DNA of 64,000 nucleotides from Deferribacter thermophilus (GTDB lineage Bacteria; Chrysiogenota; Deferribacteres; Deferribacterales; Deferribacteraceae): contig NZ_JAPNXM010000008.1 in NCBI RefSeq assembly GCF_049472675.1, forward strand, positions 1 to 64,000. Direction: 5' to 3'. This document shows, piece by piece, positions 52,723 to 60,463 of the stretch. Position numbers and translations under genes: made by a program. The notes beneath the pieces are model-generated. The model was not told the origin of the DNA. It saw only the letters and a list, made by a program, of their open reading frames with translations, and made no database searches. Each line of letters begins with the position of its first letter. The stretch's first letter is position 1.

Positions 52723-53205
52723 GGAAACTTTAGTAATTTTTATTGTTCAAAATCCTCAAATAATTCGGGCTTTACACTTATTGAGCTAATTATCATCATA
52801 ATTCTTGTAGGTATTCTAGCAATTGTTATCTCTCCAAAAATTGAAATAGGCTCTTTTAGTGAAGATACTGATATTATCCAGCTATATTCTGATATCAGAT
52901 ATGTTCAGCACAAATCAATGGTAGATGGTGGAGGATGGTCAGTAAGACTTGATGGTATAAATAAAAAATACACCATTTATGATAACAATGGGAATGTTGC
53001 CAATATCCCATCAATTGATAATCCTGTAAAGTTAAAAAATAAATTTTCATCAAATATAAATCAGTTATATTTTGACTATCTTGGAAGACCAGATAGCGAC
53101 ACTGATTCAACAAACAATAATTTATTAGCCACAGAAACAACTATAACATTGGGTAGTAGAAAAATTAAAATTGTCCCCTATTCTGGAGGCATAATTGTAC
53201 AATAA
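52690..53205 (+). CDS. GspH-like pseudopilin with repeat-derived 5' end
   Basis: A prepilin-like protein: the helix FTLIELIIIIILVGILAIVIS follows SNNSG, and the globular domain includes DIRYVQHKSMVDGGGWSVRL, typical of GspH/FimT-like minor pilins. The real start is unclear. The frame is open back to an ATG at 52369 through three palindromic repeats, but that would give a leader of about 135 residues, too long for a prepilin. The TTG chosen here lies in the third repeat and gives a 23-residue leader, without a good ribosome site. An ATG at 52501 is another option. The gene may be poorly translated. Confidence 0.6.
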   Translation: MLSLRALVKPSGNFSNFYCSKSSNNSGFTLIELIIIIILVGILAIVISPKIEIGSFSEDTDIIQLYSDIRYVQHKSMVDGGGWSVRLDGINKKYTIYDNNGNVANIPSIDNPVKLKNKFSSNINQLYFDYLGRPDSDTDSTNNNLLATETTITLGSRKIKIVPYSGGIIVQ

Positions 53206-53710
53206 AAACAAAGGATTTACACTTATCGAAATTATAATTTTTATTGTTGTGTTTACTGTTGGTGTTATGGGTATTATGATTTTATTTTACAATACACTTG
53301 GTAAAACAAGTGATCCAATTATCAGACATAAAGCCATTGTTGCTGCTCAAACAGTGTTAGAAGAAATAATAGCAAAGAAGTTTGATGAAAACACACCAAA
53401 TGGGGGTGGAATAATAAATTCAAATAAAATAAATATTGGTAAAGAAAATAATGAAAACAATATGAATAAATATGATGATGTGGATGATTATGTAGATAGT
53501 TGTGATACAGAAAAAGAGTATCAACCATCTGATTTTGGACTAAATGGTAATTTTAAGATTTTTGTAAATGTTTATTTTGTCAAAATAGAAAATAGCCAAA
53601 TTGTTTCAAACAGTTGTACAACTACAAATTACAAACTAATTCAGGTAAGTGTCGAATCAGACTTATTAAAAGAAAGGTTCACTTTAGAGTATGTCAAAGG
53701 TAATTTTTAG
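53195..53710 (+). CDS. Minor pilin, PilV/MshD-like
   Basis: A 171-residue prepilin: leader ending NKNKG, then FTLIEIIIFIVVFTVGVMGI, with the downstream AAQTVLEEIIAKKFDE typical of PilV/GspI/MshD proteins, which initiate or cap pilus assembly. A central Asn/Gly/Asp-rich stretch (about residues 68-110) looks like a flexible loop. The start is TTG, overlapping the previous stop by 11 bases. Confidence 0.8.
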   Translation: MYNKNKGFTLIEIIIFIVVFTVGVMGIMILFYNTLGKTSDPIIRHKAIVAAQTVLEEIIAKKFDENTPNGGGIINSNKINIGKENNENNMNKYDDVDDYVDSCDTEKEYQPSDFGLNGNFKIFVNVYFVKIENSQIVSNSCTTTNYKLIQVSVESDLLKERFTLEYVKGNF

Positions 53711-54437
53711 AAATAAAAAAGGTTTTACTCTTATTGAGCTAATAATTGTAATTGTGTTGCTTGGAATTGTGTCATTTTTAGGTGTTAATCTACTTTTGCC
53801 TATTATGACAGGTTATACAGATACTAAAGTAAAAGATTTGTTATACAATGAAGCAAAATTTATCACAGAAAGAATTGCAAAAGAGCTCAAATATGCTATC
53901 CCTAACACTGTTGCTGATTTCAACAATAATTGCCAGCCAAAAAACTCAAACAACATAAAATTTGCATCATTTAAAGATGTATATTTTTATACAAAAAATG
54001 ACAAAGACAATATCAGCTTAACAGAAAATGTATCAATTAATAATAATGATATTTTGAGTATATACGTAACAAAATGTAATCAGTTTTATAATAAAGAAAG
54101 AGTTTACAATGTCACAGATAACAATTCTGGCAGCTATTTAATTTTAGATAAAAAACTGAAAAAAGACTCACCATATAAAAGGGTTTTTCTTTTTGACAAA
54201 GTCATTGCTTATAAATTGCTAAATAATCAACTTTATTGGTGTAAAGGGGATATCAATACAGATTTTAATATTGATGGTGATTGTTATGCTTTTGGTAATT
54301 TTTTAGACAATGTAGAATTTACTTATAATGCTGGAAATAGATGGAGAAATGCTTCTGTAAAAATCAGTTTAACTCTTAAAAAAAATGATGTGAGTTTAAA
54401 TTATGAAAAAGTTGTTCATATTAGAAATGCTCCATGA
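53691..54437 (+). CDS. Minor pilin, PilW/MshO-like
   Basis: A 248-residue prepilin: leader MSKVIFRNKKG, then FTLIELIIVIVLLGIVSFLG. The region FITERIAKELKYAIPN and a cysteine pair (CNQFYNKER, CKGDINTDFNIDGDC) resemble MshO/GspJ proteins. It overlaps the previous gene by 20 bases and the next by 35. Confidence 0.82.
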   Translation: MSKVIFRNKKGFTLIELIIVIVLLGIVSFLGVNLLLPIMTGYTDTKVKDLLYNEAKFITERIAKELKYAIPNTVADFNNNCQPKNSNNIKFASFKDVYFYTKNDKDNISLTENVSINNNDILSIYVTKCNQFYNKERVYNVTDNNSGSYLILDKKLKKDSPYKRVFLFDKVIAYKLLNNQLYWCKGDINTDFNIDGDCYAFGNFLDNVEFTYNAGNRWRNASVKISLTLKKNDVSLNYEKVVHIRNAP

Positions 54438-54783
54438 TAAAAAAGGATCATCTTTAATATTTGCCGTTTTTCTCCTTGTGATATTTGGGTTTATCGGAGT
54501 TACACTTGTAACAATTTTATCAAATCAATCCATATCAAGCAGTGAAGAATTACTTTCTACCAAAGCTTTTTATTTAGCTGAAACAGGTTGTGAAATCGCA
54601 ATCGCAGATAATCAGACTGGAACTAATGAATTAATTTATGATGGAAATAATAAAACTTCTTTAACTTACAACAACTTTACTGTTGAAATTATTAGAAAAA
54701 TAAAAGATAATGTAACAATTTATGAATGTGTGGCTTATAACGATTTAGTAAAAAGAAAAATTAAAGTTAAGATACAAAACTAA
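54403..54783 (+). CDS. Minor pilin, PilX/MshP-like
   Basis: A 126-residue protein with MLHDKKGSSLIFAVFLLVIFGFIGVTL, a PilX/GspK-type N-terminus where Ser-Ser-Leu-Ile replaces FTLIE, followed by ISSSEELLSTKAFYLAETGCEIA, the AFYxAEtG motif usual in MshP/PilX. The start could be this ATG or the ATG at 54427, which would give a conventional 6-residue leader. It is the last of the minor pilin series. Confidence 0.78.
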   Translation: MKKLFILEMLHDKKGSSLIFAVFLLVIFGFIGVTLVTILSNQSISSSEELLSTKAFYLAETGCEIAIADNQTGTNELIYDGNNKTSLTYNNFTVEIIRKIKDNVTIYECVAYNDLVKRKIKVKIQN

Positions 54784-56144
54784 TGAGTGTTTACACAGAA
54801 TTTTTTAATTTTAAAGAGGAGCCATTTAAATTAACCCCAGATCCAGACTTTTTTTACTGCTCTACCAGTCATGAAGAAGCAATTCAACTTATAGAATATT
54901 CTATAAAAACCAGAAAAGGGTTTATGGCTTTAATTGGCGAAGTGGGAACTGGAAAAACAACACTTACAAGAGTGTTATTAAACTCATTGACTGATGTAGA
55001 AACATGCCTAGTGCTAAACCCTTTTTTATCCCCTGAGGAGATGATAAGATATATATGTTCTGATTTTGGGATTACGATTCCTAAAAACTATGACAAAGGT
55101 AAAATTTATAACAAATTAACAGAATATCTATTAAAACTTTATGAAGAAAACAAATACGCTTTATTAATTATTGATGAATCACAAAATCTATCTTTAGAGA
55201 CAATAGAGCTTATTCGACAATTGTCTAATATTGAAAAAGAGGATGCTAAGTTATTACAAATACTATTTGTTGGACAACCTGAATTTTTAGAAATGCTAAA
55301 CAAATATGAACTTAGACAAGTAAAACAGAGAATTTCTACCATTATTCAATTAAAATCTTTGACATTAGATGATGTTGAAAATTATGTTAACTTTAGAATT
55401 AGCAAAGCTTCAAAATATAACAAAGCTATTTTTACTAAAAATGCCATAAAAGCTATATACAAATACACAGGTGGTAATCCAAGAGATATCAATAAATTGT
55501 GTGAATATGCTTTAATTGCAGCTTACAATGATAAATCCAAAAAAATTGATAAAAAACATATAGATGAAGCTTTTATTGAAATAAACCCAACACTTGTTCA
55601 ATACACTAAAAGCTTTAAAACTACTAGCAAAAACACTTCTAAATTTATAATTACTGGCCTAACAATAATAGCATTATTTTTAATATTTCTTCTTTTTGAA
55701 AACTATTGCAAAATTGAATCTAACAAAAACAATAACTCAAACATTATTAATAATAACTCTTTGTTAAATAAAAAAGATAACCTCACTAATTCCGTAAAAA
55801 CAAAAGAAGACAATCATTCTAAAGAAATAGTAATAGTCAAAACCGAAACTCAATTAAATAAAACATTAAAAACAAATGATAATATCTCAGTAGAAGAAAA
55901 AGAATTTAATCAAAAGGATAAAATAATCAAAAATGATAAACAATGCATTCTATTTAAAGTAAATCAAAAAGTTAGAATAAAACCTGACTTAAACTCACCA
56001 TATTTAACTATAATGAAAAAAAATAGTAAAGTTGAAGTAATTAAAATTGCTAATGATTGGGCAATGATAAGTATTGACAATAATATAGGATGGGTGTTAA
56101 TATATGATAAATACAATCAAATAGTTAACTGTGAGGTTCAATGA
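54783..56144 (+). CDS. ExeA/MshM-type AAA ATPase with C-terminal SH3 domain
   Basis: A 453-residue protein. An N-terminal AAA domain (about residues 1-270) has FFNFKEEPFKLTPDPDFFY, Walker A GEVGTGKTT (52-60), Walker B LLIIDESQNL and GGNPRDINKLC, the ExeA/GspA/MshM signature. A single membrane segment is near residues 288-309, and a low-complexity Asn/Lys linker (about 312-385) leads to a periplasmic bacterial SH3-like domain (about 390-450: VRIKPDLNSPYLTIM, WAMISIDNNIGWV). This resembles GspA, which pairs an ATPase with a peptidoglycan-binding domain. It would help place the secretin through the cell wall. Confidence 0.88.
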   Translation: MSVYTEFFNFKEEPFKLTPDPDFFYCSTSHEEAIQLIEYSIKTRKGFMALIGEVGTGKTTLTRVLLNSLTDVETCLVLNPFLSPEEMIRYICSDFGITIPKNYDKGKIYNKLTEYLLKLYEENKYALLIIDESQNLSLETIELIRQLSNIEKEDAKLLQILFVGQPEFLEMLNKYELRQVKQRISTIIQLKSLTLDDVENYVNFRISKASKYNKAIFTKNAIKAIYKYTGGNPRDINKLCEYALIAAYNDKSKKIDKKHIDEAFIEINPTLVQYTKSFKTTSKNTSKFIITGLTIIALFLIFLLFENYCKIESNKNNNSNIINNNSLLNKKDNLTNSVKTKEDNHSKEIVIVKTETQLNKTLKTNDNISVEEKEFNQKDKIIKNDKQCILFKVNQKVRIKPDLNSPYLTIMKKNSKVEVIKIANDWAMISIDNNIGWVLIYDKYNQIVNCEVQ

Positions 56145-56863
56145 GTTTAATTGGAGAGGCACTTAAAAAGAACAAAAATAGTGAAAAATCAATTGTTTAC
56201 AAGAAAAAAATAAAATTTAACTTTAACATCCCTTTTTTACTTATTTTAATAATAATTATTTTTTTCTTAATTGGAGTTTTAGACTATCAATTAATAAATA
56301 AAACTTACTCTACTTTCAAAAACAAAAATTATCCTCAAATTACTAATCTAAAAAAAGAAAAGCTTGATAAAATAGCTGATCTAGAAAAAAAAATGGCTTC
56401 ACTAAAAGATGAAGAAATTTTAATCAATCTTTCTTTAAATAATAAAAGTCAAGCTTTAAAAATAATTAATGAATCAAAAGATGATACTTTATTAGGTATT
56501 TACTACTTTAAAGAAAATAATCTTAATATGGCTAAATCTCACTTGTTAAAATGCTATAACTTATCAAAAAAGCCTTATTATAAAGCTTTATGTGGTTACT
56601 ATCTTGCATTATTTCAATACAAATTAAAAAAGTATAAAAACTCAATCGATATTTTAAACGATATCAGTAAAATTAAAGGAAATAATTTGAATTGTGAAAT
56701 TAATCTTTTGTATGCTGTAAATTTTGATAGCCTTGGAAATAAAGAGTTTTCAAAAATTTATTATGACAAATCTTTGAAAAGTTGCAATATACCACCCATA
56801 AAGCATAAGTTAAAAATAAAAAAATTTTTAATGGAATATACTGGAATTAAGAATGAAAGTTAG
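56141..56863 (+). CDS. MshN-like TPR protein of the pilus operon
   Basis: A 240-residue protein starting MSLIGEALKKNKNSEK, then a membrane segment (about residues 30-48) and a helical, TPR-like periplasmic region (ALKIINESKDDTLLGIYYFKENNLNMAKSHLLKC...). Position after the MshM-like gene and topology match MshN / GspB-like proteins, but sequence similarity is weak. It overlaps the previous gene by 4 bases. Confidence 0.6.
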   Translation: MSLIGEALKKNKNSEKSIVYKKKIKFNFNIPFLLILIIIIFFLIGVLDYQLINKTYSTFKNKNYPQITNLKKEKLDKIADLEKKMASLKDEEILINLSLNNKSQALKIINESKDDTLLGIYYFKENNLNMAKSHLLKCYNLSKKPYYKALCGYYLALFQYKLKKYKNSIDILNDISKIKGNNLNCEINLLYAVNFDSLGNKEFSKIYYDKSLKSCNIPPIKHKLKIKKFLMEYTGIKNES

Positions 56864-57806
56864 CAAGCAAAATATTGTTATTTTTGATGACAGTAATTAC
56901 GAATTTATCTGTGGATATATGAAAAATAATATTTTATATCCAATTTATGCTGTTAAAGATGCGTACTCAAATATTGATGATTTGATTAAAGATATAAAGG
57001 ATCATATTAGCGAATCTAAAAATAAATATTTAACTTTTATTTACTGTGGTTCCGAGTTGTTGGATAAAGTAGAATTTATTAATAAAAACATAATGAATAT
57101 ACCTGCTGAAATTCTAAAACGATTTAAAAATACTTTTGAAGTAGAATTAAAAGATTATCTAATCGACTATTCACTTTCTGAAACCGATAGCGAATATTTA
57201 GCTTATATATGTGGAATCCCAAAACAATACGAAAGTATTTTTACTAACCTAAAAAATGTAAAGCTTCTTTCATGCTTTAGTGACATTTATGCAACCAGTT
57301 TATTTTTCAAAGATGAATTAGATATAAGTTTAAAATTAAATGTCAGGGATAAGCAAACAATAATATTTATTTCAAGTGGTGAAAACATCCTATTTACTAG
57401 AGGTTTAAATATTGGTTATAACCATATTATTGAAAAAATCTCAATAGATGGTGGAGTCCCTACAGAAAAAGTAATTGATTACTTAGAAAATGTAGGTGTT
57501 GATGAATATGAAACTGACGAAATGAATAATATTTCTTCAACAATTAGAGACAATATTGATAGAATTAGCTTAGAAATACAACGGACCCTCGATTATTACA
57601 ATAGATATATTAACAAGGGGAGTGTTAATTCAATAAACATAATTGGAAGATTCAATAGGATAAAAGCAATTGAAAAATATTATAATAAATTATTTAACAT
57701 GAAAGTAATAAAAACTGTCCCAGAAAATTATGTAGCCGAAAGTAATTTTAATTTTGAAGATTTCGATTATCTAATTGAAACTTTAGGAGCATTTAAAGAG
57801 ATATGA
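56853..57806 (+). CDS. PilM/MshI-like actin-fold assembly protein
   Basis: A 317-residue protein with an actin-like PilM/MshI plan: an N-terminal strand-rich half, IIFISSGENILFTRGLNIGYNHIIEKIS in the second half (phosphate-type turn), and EIQRTLDYYNRYIN before INIIGRFNRIKAIEKYY, matching the PilM C-terminal SGGxa...l region in outline. It has no membrane segment and should form the cytoplasmic part of the alignment complex with the next two gene products. Confidence 0.75.
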   Translation: MKVSKQNIVIFDDSNYEFICGYMKNNILYPIYAVKDAYSNIDDLIKDIKDHISESKNKYLTFIYCGSELLDKVEFINKNIMNIPAEILKRFKNTFEVELKDYLIDYSLSETDSEYLAYICGIPKQYESIFTNLKNVKLLSCFSDIYATSLFFKDELDISLKLNVRDKQTIIFISSGENILFTRGLNIGYNHIIEKISIDGGVPTEKVIDYLENVGVDEYETDEMNNISSTIRDNIDRISLEIQRTLDYYNRYINKGSVNSINIIGRFNRIKAIEKYYNKLFNMKVIKTVPENYVAESNFNFEDFDYLIETLGAFKEI

Positions 57807-58384
57807 GCTTTAAAAAGATAAAAAAATTAAACATTATACCAGAAAATTTAAGATATGATATTATTAAAGACTATATAATAAAATTATCATTCTTTACATT
57901 AATTTTAACTATTTTGATAATTATATTTGATTATTCAATGCTGTATTATAAAAATGGTCAGTTAGAAAAAATGATTAAAAATTTATCCGATTATAATAGT
58001 GAACTTAAAAAAGAGATAAGTAGCCTTGATAGATATGAAAAACAATACGATTCATTGAAAAATGAGTTACAAAAATTACTTAAAGAAAAAAAAGAAATCT
58101 ACACTTTTTACTCCTCAACAAATTCACCACTTATCTCTACAGTCTTTTATTTGACCTCTAAGCCAGATGATATATTTTTCCAAAATGTGTCTTACAAGAA
58201 TAACTTAATTTATATCGAAGGGATTACTAAAAATGCTAAATCCTTTTATAGATATTATCACTCTCTTGAAAATAATAAGTTACTTAAAAATATAGATTTT
58301 AATTTTATAAAGAAAGATGAATCAAGTAGCTATTATAATTTCAAAATAATTATGAGGGTAAAAGATTTAGATGAGATCAATTAA
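57803..58384 (+). CDS. PilN-like inner-membrane alignment protein
   Basis: A 193-residue bitopic protein: a short cytoplasmic N-terminus containing LNIIPENLRYD (the PilN INLLP-like PilM-binding motif), a membrane segment (about residues 28-50), a coiled coil (about 53-95) and a small periplasmic ferredoxin-like domain. It overlaps the PilM-like gene by 4 bases, the standard pilM-pilN order. Confidence 0.8.
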   Translation: MSFKKIKKLNIIPENLRYDIIKDYIIKLSFFTLILTILIIIFDYSMLYYKNGQLEKMIKNLSDYNSELKKEISSLDRYEKQYDSLKNELQKLLKEKKEIYTFYSSTNSPLISTVFYLTSKPDDIFFQNVSYKNNLIYIEGITKNAKSFYRYYHSLENNKLLKNIDFNFIKKDESSSYYNFKIIMRVKDLDEIN

Positions 58385-58916
58385 AAGAACCCATGTTATA
58401 ATTTTGTTTATATTATTATTAATTTTAATTCTGTTAGTTTACACAAAATATATAAGACAGGTGCAAATTAGTAGGTTTAATACCTTAAAAGTCAAATTAA
58501 GCCAAATAGATGGAAAAATTAGCTCAAATTTGATAGAATTTAATAGAAGATTAAATACTCTCAGTGGAATTTACTCTTTGAAAAAACAAATTATTAACAC
58601 CACAACAGATATGGCAAATTTACTAGAATATGTAAAAAATAAGACATATTTATCATCAGTTATAAAAACTATTATTTTAGATAGTGGAGTTAAAATTGAT
58701 GAGTTTAGTTTTTCTGGTTTTGATGTTAATGGCATAAAGTTTAATAATCACTATTCTGTCTATGTGCAAGGAAATATTTACAATATTTTAAAGTTATTAG
58801 AAAATATTGAATATGAAAACGAATGGTTATATCTAGATTCATACAAGCTTGATTTTAAAGATGATGGAACTGTTTATATGACTTTGAATATATCAGCTTA
58901 TGGGATGATAAAGTGA
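58371..58916 (+). CDS. PilO/MshJ-like inner-membrane alignment protein
   Basis: A 181-residue bitopic protein with an N-terminal membrane segment (about residues 8-25), a coiled coil and a periplasmic domain (GVKIDEFSFSGFDVNG, LKLLENIEYENEWLYLDSYKLDF) of the PilO/MshJ type. It overlaps the PilN-like gene by 14 bases and would heterodimerise with its product. Confidence 0.75.
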   Translation: MRSIKRTHVIILFILLLILILLVYTKYIRQVQISRFNTLKVKLSQIDGKISSNLIEFNRRLNTLSGIYSLKKQIINTTTDMANLLEYVKNKTYLSSVIKTIILDSGVKIDEFSFSGFDVNGIKFNNHYSVYVQGNIYNILKLLENIEYENEWLYLDSYKLDFKDDGTVYMTLNISAYGMIK

Positions 58917-59257
58917 AAGGGTTTTTAATATTTTGCATAATTATTTTAACATTCAATGGTTATTGTTGGGATGTTGCAAATATCCCTCGTAATAATTTTT
59001 CATTTATAAATAAATATCGTTTTGCATTCATAAAACCATTAAAAAAAGGAGAAAACATAGTTCAAACAAAAGAAGAACAAAATTTTAATCTTACAGGGGT
59101 TATTAAAATAGGAAATGATTATTTTGCAATAATAAATAATAATAGTTATGGTCTAAACAGTTTTGTAAATGGATACAAGATAGTTAATATAGATATGACA
59201 AAAGTAGTTTTAACAAAAAATAAAAGTAGGGTTGTGCTCTATGTGGACAAAAATTAA
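58913..59257 (+). CDS. MshK/PilP-like periplasmic protein
   Basis: A 114-residue exported protein with a signal peptide (about residues 1-18) and a small beta domain: FNLTGVIKIGNDYFAIINNNSYGLNSFVNGYKIVNID, the HR-domain pattern of PilP/GspC/MshK that contacts the secretin. It starts with GTG, overlapping the previous stop by 4 bases, and overlaps the secretin gene at its end. Confidence 0.7.
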   Translation: MKGFLIFCIIILTFNGYCWDVANIPRNNFSFINKYRFAFIKPLKKGENIVQTKEEQNFNLTGVIKIGNDYFAIINNNSYGLNSFVNGYKIVNIDMTKVVLTKNKSRVVLYVDKN

Positions 59258-60461
59258 ACTAATAATTTTAATTTTATCAATATCATCATTAGTTTTTGCT
59301 GCTGATTTAAATCAAAGGATTTCTGTAAACTTTAAAGATGCAGATATCAAAGATGTAATGATAACCTTATCAAAATTGACTAAAATCAATGTCGTTTTAC
59401 CAAAAAATATTGATGGTAAATTAACTCTCTATTTAGAAGATGTTGCTATCAAAGACATTATAGACAATATAGCAAAACAGTTTAATTTAAGTTATGAAAT
59501 TAAAAATAATATTATTTACTTTTATAAATCAGGTATACAAAATGATACTGCACCAATAGTAGATTACTTTTATGCACCAAAAAATATTAAGCTATCCGAT
59601 TTAGTTAAAATTTTAGAAAACTTTAAAAGTAAAAAAGGTAAAATTGTGGTCGATGACTATAGTGGAACTTTAATAATCACTGATACAAAAGATAATATCG
59701 AAAAAATGAAATATTATATCTCCAAAATTGATATTCCTATAAAACAGGTTATGATAGAAGCAAAAATTGTCGAAGTATCAAAAACTGGTAGTAGGGAGCT
59801 TGGACTTCAATGGTCTGCAAATACAAATTTCAACTCAACAAACTCTAATTTCCCTAATACAATATCAATAGGTGGTGATACATCTGGTTATATGGTAAAT
59901 TTACCTATAACAAACCCTGCTGGAACACTATCCCTATTACTAGGAAATTATTCTGGATCTTTTATTTTAGATGCAAAACTTCAAGCTTTAGAGCAACAAG
60001 GGTTAGCAAAAATTGTTTCACAACCTAAAATCATAACTATGAATAATAAAGAAGCCAAAATTGAAAGTGGTTTTGAATTTCATTATAAAGTAATAGACAA
60101 TGATGATACCAATGTTGAATCTGATGAAGCAAAACTTTCATTGACTGTAACTCCACAAGTCACACCAGATAATAATATTTTGTTAAAAATAGTCGTAGAT
60201 AAGAGCGAACTTGACTTTACAAAAACTGTTGATGGGTATCCTTTAAAGTTTACTAGAAAAGCTGAAACTTATGTAAAACTTAAAGACGGTGAAACAACAG
60301 TTATTGGTGGACTTGTTCAAGAAAAACAATCAAAAAGCACTTCAGCCGTACCAGGTTTGAGTAAAATACCTCTCATTGGCTGGTTATTCAAAAGTAAAAC
60401 AAACAGCCATGATTTAAACGACCTTGTAATTTTTATAACTCCAAAGATTATCAAGGAATAA
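59241..60461 (+). CDS. Secretin, MshL/PilQ-like
   Basis: A 406-residue outer-membrane secretin, shorter than the 550+ residues of typical MshL. Signal peptide about residues 1-20; STN-type domain (ISVNFKDADIKDVMITLSKLTKINVV); one N-domain (VDYFYAPKNIKLSDLVKILENF); then the secretin channel (VMIEAKIVEVSKTGSRELGLQW to VPGLSKIPLIGWLFKSK and LVIFITPKII). The ATG chosen is in frame three codons after a TTG and is the more usual codon; no clear ribosome site is present for either. Confidence 0.9.
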   Translation: MWTKIKLIILILSISSLVFAADLNQRISVNFKDADIKDVMITLSKLTKINVVLPKNIDGKLTLYLEDVAIKDIIDNIAKQFNLSYEIKNNIIYFYKSGIQNDTAPIVDYFYAPKNIKLSDLVKILENFKSKKGKIVVDDYSGTLIITDTKDNIEKMKYYISKIDIPIKQVMIEAKIVEVSKTGSRELGLQWSANTNFNSTNSNFPNTISIGGDTSGYMVNLPITNPAGTLSLLLGNYSGSFILDAKLQALEQQGLAKIVSQPKIITMNNKEAKIESGFEFHYKVIDNDDTNVESDEAKLSLTVTPQVTPDNNILLKIVVDKSELDFTKTVDGYPLKFTRKAETYVKLKDGETTVIGGLVQEKQSKSTSAVPGLSKIPLIGWLFKSKTNSHDLNDLVIFITPKIIKE

Positions 60462-60463
60462 AA

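Noticed and set aside
53322..53528. Leftward 68-codon ORF rich in His and Tyr opposite the PilV-like gene
   Set aside because: Its composition is the antisense of an Asn/Asp-rich loop in the pilin; no independent evidence.
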